From positions 1 through 46,105 of the forward strand of contig JABMMZ010000022.1 of NCBI GenBank assembly GCA_013205405.1: 46,105 bases of DNA, in the 5' to 3' direction. Shown piece by piece: positions 8,135 through 18,556 of the stretch. Below the pieces are notes generated by a model. The model was not told the origin of the DNA. It made no database searches and worked only from the letters and a program-made list of their open reading frames with translations. Every line of letters begins with the position of its first letter. Positions within the stretch are counted from its first letter, which is position 1. The position numbers and the translations under genes were made by a program. This stretch comes from Bacteroidota bacterium (GTDB lineage: Bacteria > Bacteroidota > Bacteroidia > NS11-12g > UBA955).

Positions 8135-9310
8135 TTATAAAGCAGCGGCTTCTGTTTTAGAGCCTAGTTTAATACGAATACCAAAAGTATGAGTTCCACC
8201 AAACGGATTGGTCGCTCTATAGCTGTAATCTATTGCAATAAGACTTGCGTTATCTCTATATTTTTTATTTTCTATTTTTTTACCCAAAGCAAATTGAACT
8301 GAAGTACCAAATGAAATACCTGTATAGACATTGCGTCTTAAATCTTTATTGAAAATGTCTTTTTCATAATCAAATCCTGTTCTAAACATTAATATTTCTT
8401 TAAAAGCATACTCTAAGCCTACAGAAGTTTGGTTGCTAGAGAAAGAATTATTAGTAAAATTAGCTGCAGCTGTTAATCTGTGCCAATAAAGTTCTTCTTT
8501 GCTGTCTAATCTAAAATCGTAAGCAAATCCAATATTTACTAATGATGGCAATTGTGTTCTATCGGCTCTTTGACTAGTGGTAGTTGTAAAAGATTTTCCA
8601 CCAATATTAGATTTGGTAGCTAAACCATCGCCTTGGTATTTTAAATCTGGACCAAGGTTTTTTATACTAACACCAAAATGAATATCACCTTCTCTTAAAG
8701 CTGCTGGATTATCGCTTCTATATTTAGCATCAGATCCTTTAGCATCAGATCCTAATAGATTTGTAGCATATTGTATACCAGCATCTAAAGCAACACCGCC
8801 AGTTCTTACATCAGGTGTACTTTCGCTAATAACTTTAAAATTTAAACCTGCCGAAATTCCTTTTCCGAAATTATAGGCATAGCCTAAGTTTATATTACTT
8901 ATTGAAGGTTTGTAAGTTCCTAGTCCACCGTCAGGTTGCTCTACAGTAGTAATAGGAATTTGACCAATAGCAAAAGACATAACACTTAATCCAAGAACAC
9001 CGCTTTCGCTTATTTTTTGGGCAAACCCAAAAGAACTAATATTGATATTAGTACCAACCAGCCAAGCAGTTCTGCTAAATGCTAAATCAGTGCCATTGGT
9101 TTTCCCTAAACCAGCAATATTTTGATAAAAAGATTCAACGCCAGCAACACCAGCTGAATTAGAATTAGCCATACCACTTGATTGACCCCATCCATTAATT
9201 AGTAGTTGTGTAAATCCAGCTTGTCCAGACCTTACAGGACCTTGCGCCATTAAATTATGAAAGCAAAATGTAATGCCAACTGCTGCTATATATTTTAAAA
9301 ATTTGTTCAT
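8135..9310 (-). CDS. PorV/PorQ (FadL-like) family outer-membrane protein
   Basis: 391 aa; GQAGFTQLLIN..., GVESFYQNIAGLG...DLAFSRTAWLV, GLSVMSF, LGYAYNFGKGISAGLNFKVISES, matching the PorV-family barrel pattern. Confidence 0.85.
   Translation of the reverse strand: MNKFLKYIAAVGITFCFHNLMAQGPVRSGQAGFTQLLINGWGQSSGMANSNSAGVAGVESFYQNIAGLGKTNGTDLAFSRTAWLVGTNINISSFGFAQKISESGVLGLSVMSFAIGQIPITTVEQPDGGLGTYKPSISNINLGYAYNFGKGISAGLNFKVISESTPDVRTGGVALDAGIQYATNLLGSDAKGSDAKYRSDNPAALREGDIHFGVSIKNLGPDLKYQGDGLATKSNIGGKSFTTTTSQRADRTQLPSLVNIGFAYDFRLDSKEELYWHRLTAAANFTNNSFSSNQTSVGLEYAFKEILMFRTGFDYEKDIFNKDLRRNVYTGISFGTSVQFALGKKIENKKYRDNASLIAIDYSYRATNPFGGTHTFGIRIKLGSKTEAAAL
8723..8752. repeat. Perfect 15-bp tandem duplication inside the PorV-like CDS
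   Basis: tttagcatcagatcc at 8723-8737 and 8738-8752; encodes GSDAK twice. Confidence 0.95.
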
Positions 9311-9334
9311 TTTGTTTTAAATTGTTTTTAAGTA

Positions 9335-12300
9335 TTAATAGGTATCTAAATCTAATTGACGAATAACACCATACCATTTTAATATTTTCTCTCCTAAGTC
9401 ACCGCAATCTACATGAATAATGTACAAGCCACTGCCAATAGGCACTCTACTGTCATTTTTCAAATCCCAATCTGCATAAGTTGTTAAATCATCTTTTTTA
9501 ATCTTTCTTACTAAAGTGCCACTTAAAGTGAAGATAGAAATAGTGCATTTAGGGGGCAAGTTTGTAAATTTAACTTTATTATCTATTGGTCCTGATTCAT
9601 ATTCAGAGGTAGCATAATAAGGATTAGGTACAACATTGATAGTACTTACAGATTTTTTACCAGTTTCTTTATTTTCGTTGTTATAAACACCTTCAGTATT
9701 AAAAGTATATTTAGGTAATGCTGCGGCACTCGTATCAGGACTAAATTTATTATAAGGTTTACGCATATTGATAGAAATACTCACATCATTTGGCGGTACG
9801 CCATTTTTTAAATTAAATCCTGGAGTAGCCATTGATGGAATTACCCACATAGCTTGCGAAAAGACTCTACGTTTGTCAGTTGTGTTAGGATTGGTATTTG
9901 GTGCTGCTACTGCTAAACTTGACGCATAAACAGAACCTTCATCGTAAATTGGCCCTTTAAAATTTCTTCCTGTCATACCATTATAGCTACCCATTATATA
10001 AATATAGTGCTTACCACCAAAATTAAAATAATTATTACTGGTTAAAAAACTGCTCGTTGGGTTCCATATCATGTCACTTCCATTATCGTTTGGTAAATAA
10101 GAATCTTCACCAAACATGATATTTAATCTTTCGCCTGTTTCTAAATTTACTGCATAGCCAGGGAAATAACTTCTACCTCTTTCTGATGGGTCATCTTGCC
10201 ATCTAATAAACTCACCTGTAGATGTATTATAGATAGGCTTAACAGAATTGTGCCAACGCATATTAAATTTCTCCATATTACCTTCAGTCAATGTTTTGTC
10301 TTCTCCCATTTCTAATACCACACATTTAGTCCATTTGCGCACATCGGAGGTCATTACTAGTTTTATACTTGATAATTCTAATAAAGGATTGTCATTAATG
10401 GCATTGTTTTTCCAGGCCATACCAAAGGCAATTCTACCTGCTGCATTTGTACCCTCTACTCTAGAACACAAAGCATAAGGGGCAATTCTTCTATCCCATA
10501 TTTTTTCAAAAACTTCATTTGGGTCATAGGAATCTACACCATCATTAGTATTATCAAAATCAGCTACCATATCATCCGTAAATAAATCAGGCGTTGCACT
10601 TTTTAAACCTTTGGTACCACTTCTTATCCAATTGAAAGGTACTTGAAAAAAGCTTTCAGTATTATCATTGTCAATTACTGCTGTCAACCATTGGTTAGAA
10701 GGGTCAGCAAAAGTAACATTATAAGACAATAGACCATTGGTAGCATCATCAGGATTATGAGGGTTTCTACCAGGTGTTTTTACTTGTTGTACTTCAACAG
10801 CTAGTCCCCAATCGTTTAAATTATTTTTTAATTTAGTAGGGCCTTTAAAAGGAAATCTACCTTGCACTGTTTCTACTTTATTATTAATGGTAGTATCAGA
10901 GTATACAGATTCGTTGGTTGTTAAATTTGTTAATACCCACCAGCTTCTTTGAGAAATAGAATCTTGCCAAGGTAAAGTGCCTTTAGCAGCCACTCTTAAA
11001 TTGGTAGGCTCAATAAATTTAAATTCAAAATTAGCTTTAGGCACTTTAAGAGGATCAACCACTTTAATATGGATAGGTCCTTTTCCACCTAAATAAGTTG
11101 GTGTAGCTGCTTTATTGTTTTTTAAGATATCATTAATCGTTTCATCACTAAATTCTAAAATTTGTCCGCCATTACCACGTCCTTTTATTTGGGTAATAGC
11201 AGGGCCATCGCCATATTTAGCTTGCGTATTACTACCAAATGCTTCAGACTCTATTTTATGTGGAATCAAGCTTATTTTAACAGGCGTGTTAGAAGGTAAA
11301 TATTGAATAGATGTTGCCCAAGTTTCTGGTTTGTCAGTAGGATTGGCAGGATCAAAATTTGGGTCGTTTATACAATTACCATAAGGAATAACCAAGAAAT
11401 AATAGGTTTTATAATTTACCAAAGTTTTGTTAGAGCCCATTGCAAAGGCATCTTCTTTTATAGAGAAAGTTCTATTCAAACCAATATTATTCCCAGTTAC
11501 TTTTAGTTTTGGGATATCCAAGCCTACCTCATTATCAAATTCTCTATTGATAAGTGTAGAATACGCATCTTTAATATCGCATTGTGCCACTAGTACCGCT
11601 TTATCAATATCATCTAATTCACTGTTAGATACGCTACCATTTTTTAATTGGTAAATCATATAACCTTGAAATTTATAATCTAAATTAATTTTTGTAATAT
11701 TAGCTAAGGTTTTTACAAAACGCTCTTCGTATTTTTCAGTAATTTCTGAATTTAGAACTTTAATTACAACTTGGTTTTCCAATTCTTGCGATTCAATATT
11801 GGTTTCAGCAAATTGAGGACCTCCTAAAATTGAGAATTTATTATCATACACTTCTTGTGCTTTATCACTAGCCCTTTTTAATAAATTTAAAGAACCTGTA
11901 GCACCACCTTTATTGGCCTTAGCCCATACTACAGCAACAGTTACATTGTTTACTGCACCATGAAATAAACTAAATGGTCCAGCAGATTGAAGGAAACGTC
12001 TGTCACTTGGAGTATTGCCTGAACTTCTTTCGTTCCATCTTGGTAAGCTAGAAGTGGCAGGATTTGTACCATCATCAAACATATATTTTGTACAAACGGA
12101 ACCACCAACACCATTGCCACCATAGGTCACACAATTGCCATTTTGCCATTTTGCTTGTAGGTAGTTGTAAAAATCAAGTGCATTATTAGGATTTCCATTA
12201 ATTGGATCACTATTATTATTGTAATAAATAAAGGCACCCATACCTAAAGTATTGCCTAAAGAATCTTTTGGTCCTTCAAAAAAATCTACTCCAATACTTG

Positions 12301-13348
12301 GAGGGTTTAAACCATAACCTAAAACACCTTCATCATTGTCATCGCCATTGTAGCAATATCCTAAACTTCTAGTTACATCACATCCAACATAATCATCAGA
12401 ATAATTTCCTAAATCAGCATCTACCCATTGACCAAAGTAAGTATTATCTAAAGCCTCAAAGCCTCTGTTTACAATTTTAGTTCTATAAAATGTAGTATTA
12501 TTCAACTCATCTAATGTTTGGTAGGCAAACGCAGTAGTTTGTAACTCTAAACCAATTGGAATACCACCTGTTTCGGAGTGTACGTTACCTCTGTCGTTAT
12601 ATACAAACCAAATCATTTGATCAGGTTGGTCTTTTGGTAAGTTTTTACTTGGGTCTTTTGTATCATCTAATACAGGATAATCGCCTAACTGAGGCTCATA
12701 GATACCAACAGTACCTGGTCCGCCATTGGTAGCTCTATCAAAAAATGGAGCTAAATCTTCTGTTTGGTTTGTTGCCATAGGAACTGAAGAGTTTCCTCTT
12801 GCTGGCCAATCTAAAATTCCTTGAGAAATAATAACATTGTTTGAGTTTTGTTGTGCTAAAAGTTCACTTTTATTTACTCTAAACATTTTATTCCAACTTT
12901 CGCATCTTGCTGGATCAGTACTTACGCCATTAGTATCTAAAGTACCAGGAAAATAATCGTTTCCAGTTTGACGGTAAGTCATGGCTGCAATACGCAAGTT
13001 GCCATCACCTCTGCTTATTCCACCTATCCATAAAGAACCTGCGAATAAGGCATGTTTTCTGGTTTCAGTAGAACCTTCTATTAGCTTTGGTATTTCGTAT
13101 TTAGGGTTGTTTAAATCCCACCACATATCTCCTCCGTTTAAAATCAAAGTTCTAACGTTGTTGATATCTAACTCTGCTTTTGCAGAAGCGGGTTTACATG
13201 TATTTGCAAAGGTATTGGCCCCTCCATAATAAGTATTGTTTGGTGTTTTGCTTTTTGGCGAGAAATTTTTAATTTCTGCTGCATTAACATTTACGGCTAT
13301 TAAAACAATAGCTGCAAATAATCCTGATTTTAAAAAAACATTTTTCAT
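9335..13348 (-). CDS. Large secreted protein with T9SS type A-like C-terminal domain, function unknown
   Basis: 1337 aa; signal peptide; NVRTLILNGGDMWWDLNNPKYEIP...HALFAGSLWIGG; C-terminus NVVPNPYYATSEYE...IFTLSGTLVRKI...SGLYIIHVD. Confidence 0.82.
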   Translation of the reverse strand: MKNVFLKSGLFAAIVLIAVNVNAAEIKNFSPKSKTPNNTYYGGANTFANTCKPASAKAELDINNVRTLILNGGDMWWDLNNPKYEIPKLIEGSTETRKHALFAGSLWIGGISRGDGNLRIAAMTYRQTGNDYFPGTLDTNGVSTDPARCESWNKMFRVNKSELLAQQNSNNVIISQGILDWPARGNSSVPMATNQTEDLAPFFDRATNGGPGTVGIYEPQLGDYPVLDDTKDPSKNLPKDQPDQMIWFVYNDRGNVHSETGGIPIGLELQTTAFAYQTLDELNNTTFYRTKIVNRGFEALDNTYFGQWVDADLGNYSDDYVGCDVTRSLGYCYNGDDNDEGVLGYGLNPPSIGVDFFEGPKDSLGNTLGMGAFIYYNNNSDPINGNPNNALDFYNYLQAKWQNGNCVTYGGNGVGGSVCTKYMFDDGTNPATSSLPRWNERSSGNTPSDRRFLQSAGPFSLFHGAVNNVTVAVVWAKANKGGATGSLNLLKRASDKAQEVYDNKFSILGGPQFAETNIESQELENQVVIKVLNSEITEKYEERFVKTLANITKINLDYKFQGYMIYQLKNGSVSNSELDDIDKAVLVAQCDIKDAYSTLINREFDNEVGLDIPKLKVTGNNIGLNRTFSIKEDAFAMGSNKTLVNYKTYYFLVIPYGNCINDPNFDPANPTDKPETWATSIQYLPSNTPVKISLIPHKIESEAFGSNTQAKYGDGPAITQIKGRGNGGQILEFSDETINDILKNNKAATPTYLGGKGPIHIKVVDPLKVPKANFEFKFIEPTNLRVAAKGTLPWQDSISQRSWWVLTNLTTNESVYSDTTINNKVETVQGRFPFKGPTKLKNNLNDWGLAVEVQQVKTPGRNPHNPDDATNGLLSYNVTFADPSNQWLTAVIDNDNTESFFQVPFNWIRSGTKGLKSATPDLFTDDMVADFDNTNDGVDSYDPNEVFEKIWDRRIAPYALCSRVEGTNAAGRIAFGMAWKNNAINDNPLLELSSIKLVMTSDVRKWTKCVVLEMGEDKTLTEGNMEKFNMRWHNSVKPIYNTSTGEFIRWQDDPSERGRSYFPGYAVNLETGERLNIMFGEDSYLPNDNGSDMIWNPTSSFLTSNNYFNFGGKHYIYIMGSYNGMTGRNFKGPIYDEGSVYASSLAVAAPNTNPNTTDKRRVFSQAMWVIPSMATPGFNLKNGVPPNDVSISINMRKPYNKFSPDTSAAALPKYTFNTEGVYNNENKETGKKSVSTINVVPNPYYATSEYESGPIDNKVKFTNLPPKCTISIFTLSGTLVRKIKKDDLTTYADWDLKNDSRVPIGSGLYIIHVDCGDLGEKILKWYGVIRQLDLDTY

Positions 13349-13389
13349 TTTTAATTTTTTTTTAACAATTGATAATTTTAATTTCTAGT

Positions 13390-16300
13390 TTAGAAAAATA
13401 ATTTAGCTCCTAATCTCATAAAACGTGGACCTTGGTAGAAACCAGGGTTGTTTACGGCAGTATTATAATAAAAGCGATAAGCATCGGCACTTAATTGAGT
13501 TTGTAAAGCTTGTTGTCCTTTTGGAGAATTTAAAAAACCATCGTCTTTCACACTTCCAGTATAAGGCCAAACACTGTTTACATTTTGGGTATTTAATAAA
13601 TTAGTTACAAAATAATAAACTTGTAAATTTAAGTTTCTGTCTTTTGTACCTTCTTTATTGGTTAGTTTAATTGCAATATCTTTAGAAACATTTAAACTCA
13701 TATTAAACTGCCATGGTAAACGAGAGCCAAAAGGTGTACCTTTTATAGGTGATACATCTACAGCGCCTTGCTGAATTGGTTGTAACTTAGCTGTATATGG
13801 CAAACCTGAAACTGCCGCATACGTTATTGTAAAATTTGTATTAGCAAATATTTTTTTACCACCGATTAGGGGGCCAGTATATTTGTATTTTGCTTTATCT
13901 TTTCCTACACCTTGGTCGCCAAAAAACTCCCAATTAATATAGCCTTTCAATTGATGGCGAATGTCTAAATCTCCTAAAGGGAATAAACTTCTTAAATTTG
14001 GTTGATTGCTAGATATTAAGGCTCTATTAGAACCAATAGATGCGCCCGTTCCGTCTGCAAACTGAAGTGTGTAATTGGCATTCAAAGTAATGTTATTTTT
14101 TGCTTTGTAATCAAATTCAGCAGTAAAACCTTTGACAGTGCTAAAATCTATATTACTGTAACTTATATAATTTTGAACAGGAGAGGTGTGACTTAAAAAA
14201 AATTCATTTACATCGTTTTTTGTTTCCTTGTAATAAGTCATCAAACTTAATAAAGTTGATTTATTTAATTGTTGTTTAAAGCCTATTTCATAAGCTGTAG
14301 TTATTCTAGAGGTTAGGGCAGGATTTGCAACTGTTGGAGATGATTTTCCGTTAATAAAAAAGTAATCGTCTATTGTAATTTGGTTTGCATTTGGTCTTTG
14401 AGCCAATACATCATAACTTGCAAAAAACAAACTGGTTGGATTTAGCGGAAACTTAAAAAATATACGTGGTAAAACGTTTACTTTAGGTTGGTAATCTTTA
14501 AATGACGCTTCAGTAATTTCTGATTGATTTTTATCTACCAAAAGAGGTTTAACACTTCCTCCAGATTTAGCTGCAATAAAATCTCCAGTAGTTAAAATAC
14601 CGCTTTCAGAGTACCATTGGTTATCTTTTCTATAACCTACTATTTTTGGGTTGATACTTTTGTTATCATCTACATAAACAGCATAATCGCTACCAATATT
14701 GCTTGGGTGTGTTACAGGATTGCCTCCTAATTTATCTACTTCGCCTGCTGTTTTAACAGGATAGATAGAGTATGGATCTTTTAAAACAATTTGGTTAGCA
14801 TCATAGCGTTCTAATCTTAAACCTAATCTAAATTCTAAATCTTTGAACATGAATTTATCTTGAAACCAAGCGGCAGTGTATATTGGCATAAAAGCACCAA
14901 TACTTCGTTGTAATTTATTGTTGATAAAATCGTTTACACTTGGACGGCCACGCAATCTTTTACCTTTATAGTCGAAGCCATTATAGCTAACATAAGCGCC
15001 AGATCCATTACTAAGCAATTCATCAGCACTGAACATATTAATATTAAAATCTGAAGGCTTATAAGAATTAATATCTAAAAAAGTGGTTTGGTTGATTTTT
15101 TTACCATAAATATCTGTTGCTCCCTGATTAATCAGCTTGGTTCTAAACTCTTTGTCAAATGTGCTTTGAGCAGCAGAATTTACCAATCTATTGAACCTTA
15201 TAGTATCTCTAAATACACCATTAGCATCATAAGATACTATAGCATTGCCTGTTATTTCTCCATTGATTCCAAGTTTTGGTTTATCTAATTCAGTGATATG
15301 GCTATTGGCCAATTGCCCCATTAATCTCCAAAGATTATTTGCATTTAGTCCATAGCTTCTGCTTACTGTTTGCTCATATAAAATACCAAATTGCAGACTA
15401 TGTGAGCCTCCGGCTTCTTTACCTTCAGTTACTTTACCTGTTAGTACAGTTTGCCCTAAAGCATATAAAGTGTAACGCTCTGCTTGACTTTTACTAAAAC
15501 CAGCTAGTTGAGTTCCTGGGGTATTAAATAATGAATAGATACTGTTAGGATTATAACCATTCAATAAGCCTTGTTGACGCAAAATATCATCATCTGTTGT
15601 TATTCTGCCACCTTGTTCTCTGGTTTTGTCAAACAAAGATTGGGTATAATTACCTCTTACTTGGTTGATGTTAGCTCTTGTAAATTTTATAGAAGTATCT
15701 CTAAAACCTACTTGCTCATAATAATTTTTAAGAAAAACAGTATCTCCATTCTGATCTACAAATCCTTTAGAAGTGCTATTTGAAAAAGCAGCCGCAGAAT
15801 AGGCCGCAGTTGGAAAATGTCTAAATTGTCCTATATAGCCGTAACTAAAAATATCATCTCTAAAATTTGCATCTTGGGATTTGGCCCAAGTAGATTGATA
15901 ATCTAATCTAACTTCAATGGCCGTTTTATTTAATGTTGCACCAAGGGCTTTTTTTGCAGCATCGGGATCTTTGAATCTTTGTAGAAATTTAACATATCCC
16001 AATACATCTGTTCTAGTTGATAAAGGATTGTTTCTATAAGCCATTAAATAGGAAGATTGACCAGATGTGGCTAATGAGTTGCTATAATTAAAATTACCAA
16101 ACACACTTAGTGTGGCTAGGTCATTTAAACGGAAATCAAATTTAGCACTAGCACTTGATGCATAAGATCTTCTATTATTTCTTACTTTAACTAAATCGTA
16201 ATCATCCTCTGTTAAATAATTGGCTGCATGCACATAGCCACCGTCTTTATTCACAATTAATGGATTTCTTTCAAGTTTATTTAATTTTTCATCATTAATT

Positions 16301-17256
16301 TGTGTGTAAGGAATATAACTTGCACCATCCCTGTTGAATGAAAAATTGGCAGATAAGATCATGCCAGCAATTGGAATTTTTTTTATTTTAGCATTACCTG
16401 TTCCATTAGGATCATACTTTTTGTTTTCTTTAAATAAAATTGGACGACCCATTGAAAATTCAATTAAATTACTATGGTACGGATTGAACATACTTGAACT
16501 TTGAATTTCTAATGCGGTGAATGGTTTCGGATTAACCCCTCCTCTAGTTGAAATTGCTACACCAAGACCAGTAAAATCTCCATATTGTGCAGGAATTCCA
16601 CCTTGTAAAATATCCACTTGGTCACTCGAACTTTGAGCTAAACTTGGATTAATTACTCTAACGCCATCAATAAAATAAACGGTGCCATCTACTCTACTAC
16701 CTCTTCCGCTTAGTCCACCAGCTGTTCTGGTAATACCTGCACCTAAGCCAGCTAATGAGTTAAAATCTCTAAATCCACTTTTTCTAAGAATTTCTTTATC
16801 AAAAGTGGTTGAGTTTTGTGTTTTTTGTAATTTAGTACCTAAAACATTTTTAACTACTATACCCGCACCAGTTGTAACAGGCTCTTTATCAGTTTTAATT
16901 AAATTTTTAAGGTAAATATATGCAAGCTTGGTTTCACTAATTGCAAGCGAAAGTGATTCAGTTGTATCAGATTTAAAATCAGGTTTATCTGTAATTAAAA
17001 TGTAGTAACCAGGGGCTAATTGATCAAACATATAACTGCCTTGAGCATCAGAAATTTGCTCAGCAATACTAAATTCAAACTTCGTATCATCAGCATTAAA
17101 TATTCTTATGATTGCTCCCGATATTCCTTTTTGAGTTTTTGAATCATTTACAGTACCTTGCAATGTGCCCACATTGGTTTGTGCTGATAATTTATTTTCT
17201 GCTAAAAAACAGAATAACGATAGTAAAACAATTTTTAAAGTAATCTTTATATTCAT
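13390..17256 (-). CDS. TonB-dependent receptor with N-terminal carboxypeptidase-regulatory-like domain
   Basis: 1288 aa; GTVNDSKTQKGISGAIIRI, plug RVDGTVYFIDGVRVINPSLAQSSSDQVDILQGGIPAQYGD, long barrel ending in F. Confidence 0.9.
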   Translation of the reverse strand: MNIKITLKIVLLSLFCFLAENKLSAQTNVGTLQGTVNDSKTQKGISGAIIRIFNADDTKFEFSIAEQISDAQGSYMFDQLAPGYYILITDKPDFKSDTTESLSLAISETKLAYIYLKNLIKTDKEPVTTGAGIVVKNVLGTKLQKTQNSTTFDKEILRKSGFRDFNSLAGLGAGITRTAGGLSGRGSRVDGTVYFIDGVRVINPSLAQSSSDQVDILQGGIPAQYGDFTGLGVAISTRGGVNPKPFTALEIQSSSMFNPYHSNLIEFSMGRPILFKENKKYDPNGTGNAKIKKIPIAGMILSANFSFNRDGASYIPYTQINDEKLNKLERNPLIVNKDGGYVHAANYLTEDDYDLVKVRNNRRSYASSASAKFDFRLNDLATLSVFGNFNYSNSLATSGQSSYLMAYRNNPLSTRTDVLGYVKFLQRFKDPDAAKKALGATLNKTAIEVRLDYQSTWAKSQDANFRDDIFSYGYIGQFRHFPTAAYSAAAFSNSTSKGFVDQNGDTVFLKNYYEQVGFRDTSIKFTRANINQVRGNYTQSLFDKTREQGGRITTDDDILRQQGLLNGYNPNSIYSLFNTPGTQLAGFSKSQAERYTLYALGQTVLTGKVTEGKEAGGSHSLQFGILYEQTVSRSYGLNANNLWRLMGQLANSHITELDKPKLGINGEITGNAIVSYDANGVFRDTIRFNRLVNSAAQSTFDKEFRTKLINQGATDIYGKKINQTTFLDINSYKPSDFNINMFSADELLSNGSGAYVSYNGFDYKGKRLRGRPSVNDFINNKLQRSIGAFMPIYTAAWFQDKFMFKDLEFRLGLRLERYDANQIVLKDPYSIYPVKTAGEVDKLGGNPVTHPSNIGSDYAVYVDDNKSINPKIVGYRKDNQWYSESGILTTGDFIAAKSGGSVKPLLVDKNQSEITEASFKDYQPKVNVLPRIFFKFPLNPTSLFFASYDVLAQRPNANQITIDDYFFINGKSSPTVANPALTSRITTAYEIGFKQQLNKSTLLSLMTYYKETKNDVNEFFLSHTSPVQNYISYSNIDFSTVKGFTAEFDYKAKNNITLNANYTLQFADGTGASIGSNRALISSNQPNLRSLFPLGDLDIRHQLKGYINWEFFGDQGVGKDKAKYKYTGPLIGGKKIFANTNFTITYAAVSGLPYTAKLQPIQQGAVDVSPIKGTPFGSRLPWQFNMSLNVSKDIAIKLTNKEGTKDRNLNLQVYYFVTNLLNTQNVNSVWPYTGSVKDDGFLNSPKGQQALQTQLSADAYRFYYNTAVNNPGFYQGPRFMRLGAKLFF

Positions 17257-17385
17257 TTTTGTAAATTTTATATTTTTCTTAATTTTAATCCTAATTTGTT
17301 TGACTTTAATACAAAAGTTAATTTTTAAAAGAGTGGCAATTTCTATTATTTTTTTGATTTTTTTAACTTTCGTCCGATTTATTTT

Positions 17386-18336
17386 TTATTTCGTCTTGTA
17401 TTCAATTAATTTTTCTGCTAAAACTAGGGCTATTCTTTCATAACTTTCTTTTGTCCATCCAGCAACATGAGGTGTTAAAATAACATTGTCAGATTTCATT
17501 AAATGCTTGTTTTTATTGGCTTCTTCTATAGAATAAGTACTTAATCTTTCGTTTTCTAAAACATCCGATAAAAAACCATTAAGTGTGTTATTAATTAAAT
17601 TTTCTAAAATTATATTAGTATCTACAATTTTTCCACGTGAGGTATTTATGAGTGTTATTTTATTTTTAAAACTACTCAAAAAATCTTGATTTACCATTCC
17701 AATTGTTTCTGTCGTTAAAGGAATGTGCAAGGAAACTATATCAGCTTTGTTTTGTAATTCGGATAAGCTGACTTGTTTTGCATAAGCATTAATAGGAATA
17801 TCTAGGTACTTATCGTAAAAAATTACTTGACAATTAAATCCACTTAGTTTCTTTGCAAAAGCACTGCCTGTATTACCAAATCCTATTATGCCTATTGTTT
17901 TTCCGCCAATTTCAAAACCTCTATTTTCCTCTCTTTGCCAAAGGTTCTGTTTTATTTCGTTATGTCCTTTAACAATATTATTGCTAAATGCAAGAAGTAA
18001 ACCAACAGCGTGTTCTGCAACTGCATCTCTATTACCTTCTGGGGCATTTAATAAACTTATATTTTGAGAAAATGCTACCTCCTCGTCAATATTATCCATA
18101 CCAGCACCGCCTCTGGCAATGCATTTTAAATTAGGCAAATTTTGAATAAGCGCTTTGGTAAATTCTACCTTGCTTCTAACTGCTACAATATCAAAATCTT
18201 TTATTTTAGAAATGGCTTCATCTCCAGAAATATGAGGTAAATAAGTAACGTTAAATCCTGCATTATTCAATTTTTCAACAAAGATTGGATGAAAATCATC
18301 AATAATAATAATGCTTAAAGGATTTAATTTGGTCAT
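17386..18336 (-). CDS. D-isomer 2-hydroxyacid dehydrogenase, phosphoglycerate dehydrogenase-like
   Basis: IARGGAGMDNID, GKTIGIIGFGNTGSAFAKKL, LINTSRGKIVD, LTPHVAGWT. Start placed at MTKLNPLS (18336); the track's upstream extension lacks a dehydrogenase-like sequence. Confidence 0.88.
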   Translation of the reverse strand: MTKLNPLSIIIIDDFHPIFVEKLNNAGFNVTYLPHISGDEAISKIKDFDIVAVRSKVEFTKALIQNLPNLKCIARGGAGMDNIDEEVAFSQNISLLNAPEGNRDAVAEHAVGLLLAFSNNIVKGHNEIKQNLWQREENRGFEIGGKTIGIIGFGNTGSAFAKKLSGFNCQVIFYDKYLDIPINAYAKQVSLSELQNKADIVSLHIPLTTETIGMVNQDFLSSFKNKITLINTSRGKIVDTNIILENLINNTLNGFLSDVLENERLSTYSIEEANKNKHLMKSDNVILTPHVAGWTKESYERIALVLAEKLIEYKTK

Positions 18337-18337
18337 A

Positions 18338-18411
18338 AAGGGGCGAGAAGATAATAAAGAGCAAATAAACAAAACGTAAACCATATAAAAAATACAAATT
18401 ACTCGCCCCTT
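18338..18411 (-). promoter_or_regulatory. Inverted repeat flanking the 5' region of the dehydrogenase gene
   Basis: Perfect 10-bp arms aaggggcgag (18338-18347) and ctcgcccctt (18402-18411), separated by 54 AT-rich nt; on the minus strand the second arm ends 1 nt before ATG. Confidence 0.6.
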
Positions 18412-18556
18412 CAGAACCATTGAAAACACACACTTAACATTTTTAAACAACCCGCTCATTTGTAAACAGCTTTAAAACATTTGACAATATAAATTAGACA
18501 AACGCTGCAAAACCATAGATAAAATGTTTAATATTTTGAAAAACAGCGTTTTAAAT

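Noticed and set aside
18337-18459. N-terminal extension of the dehydrogenase ORF (MSGLFKNVKCVFSMVLKG...)
   Set aside because: Hydrophobic, Cys-rich and unlike the family N-terminus; contains the inverted repeat. MTKLNPLSIIIIDDFHP at 18336 is a better start.
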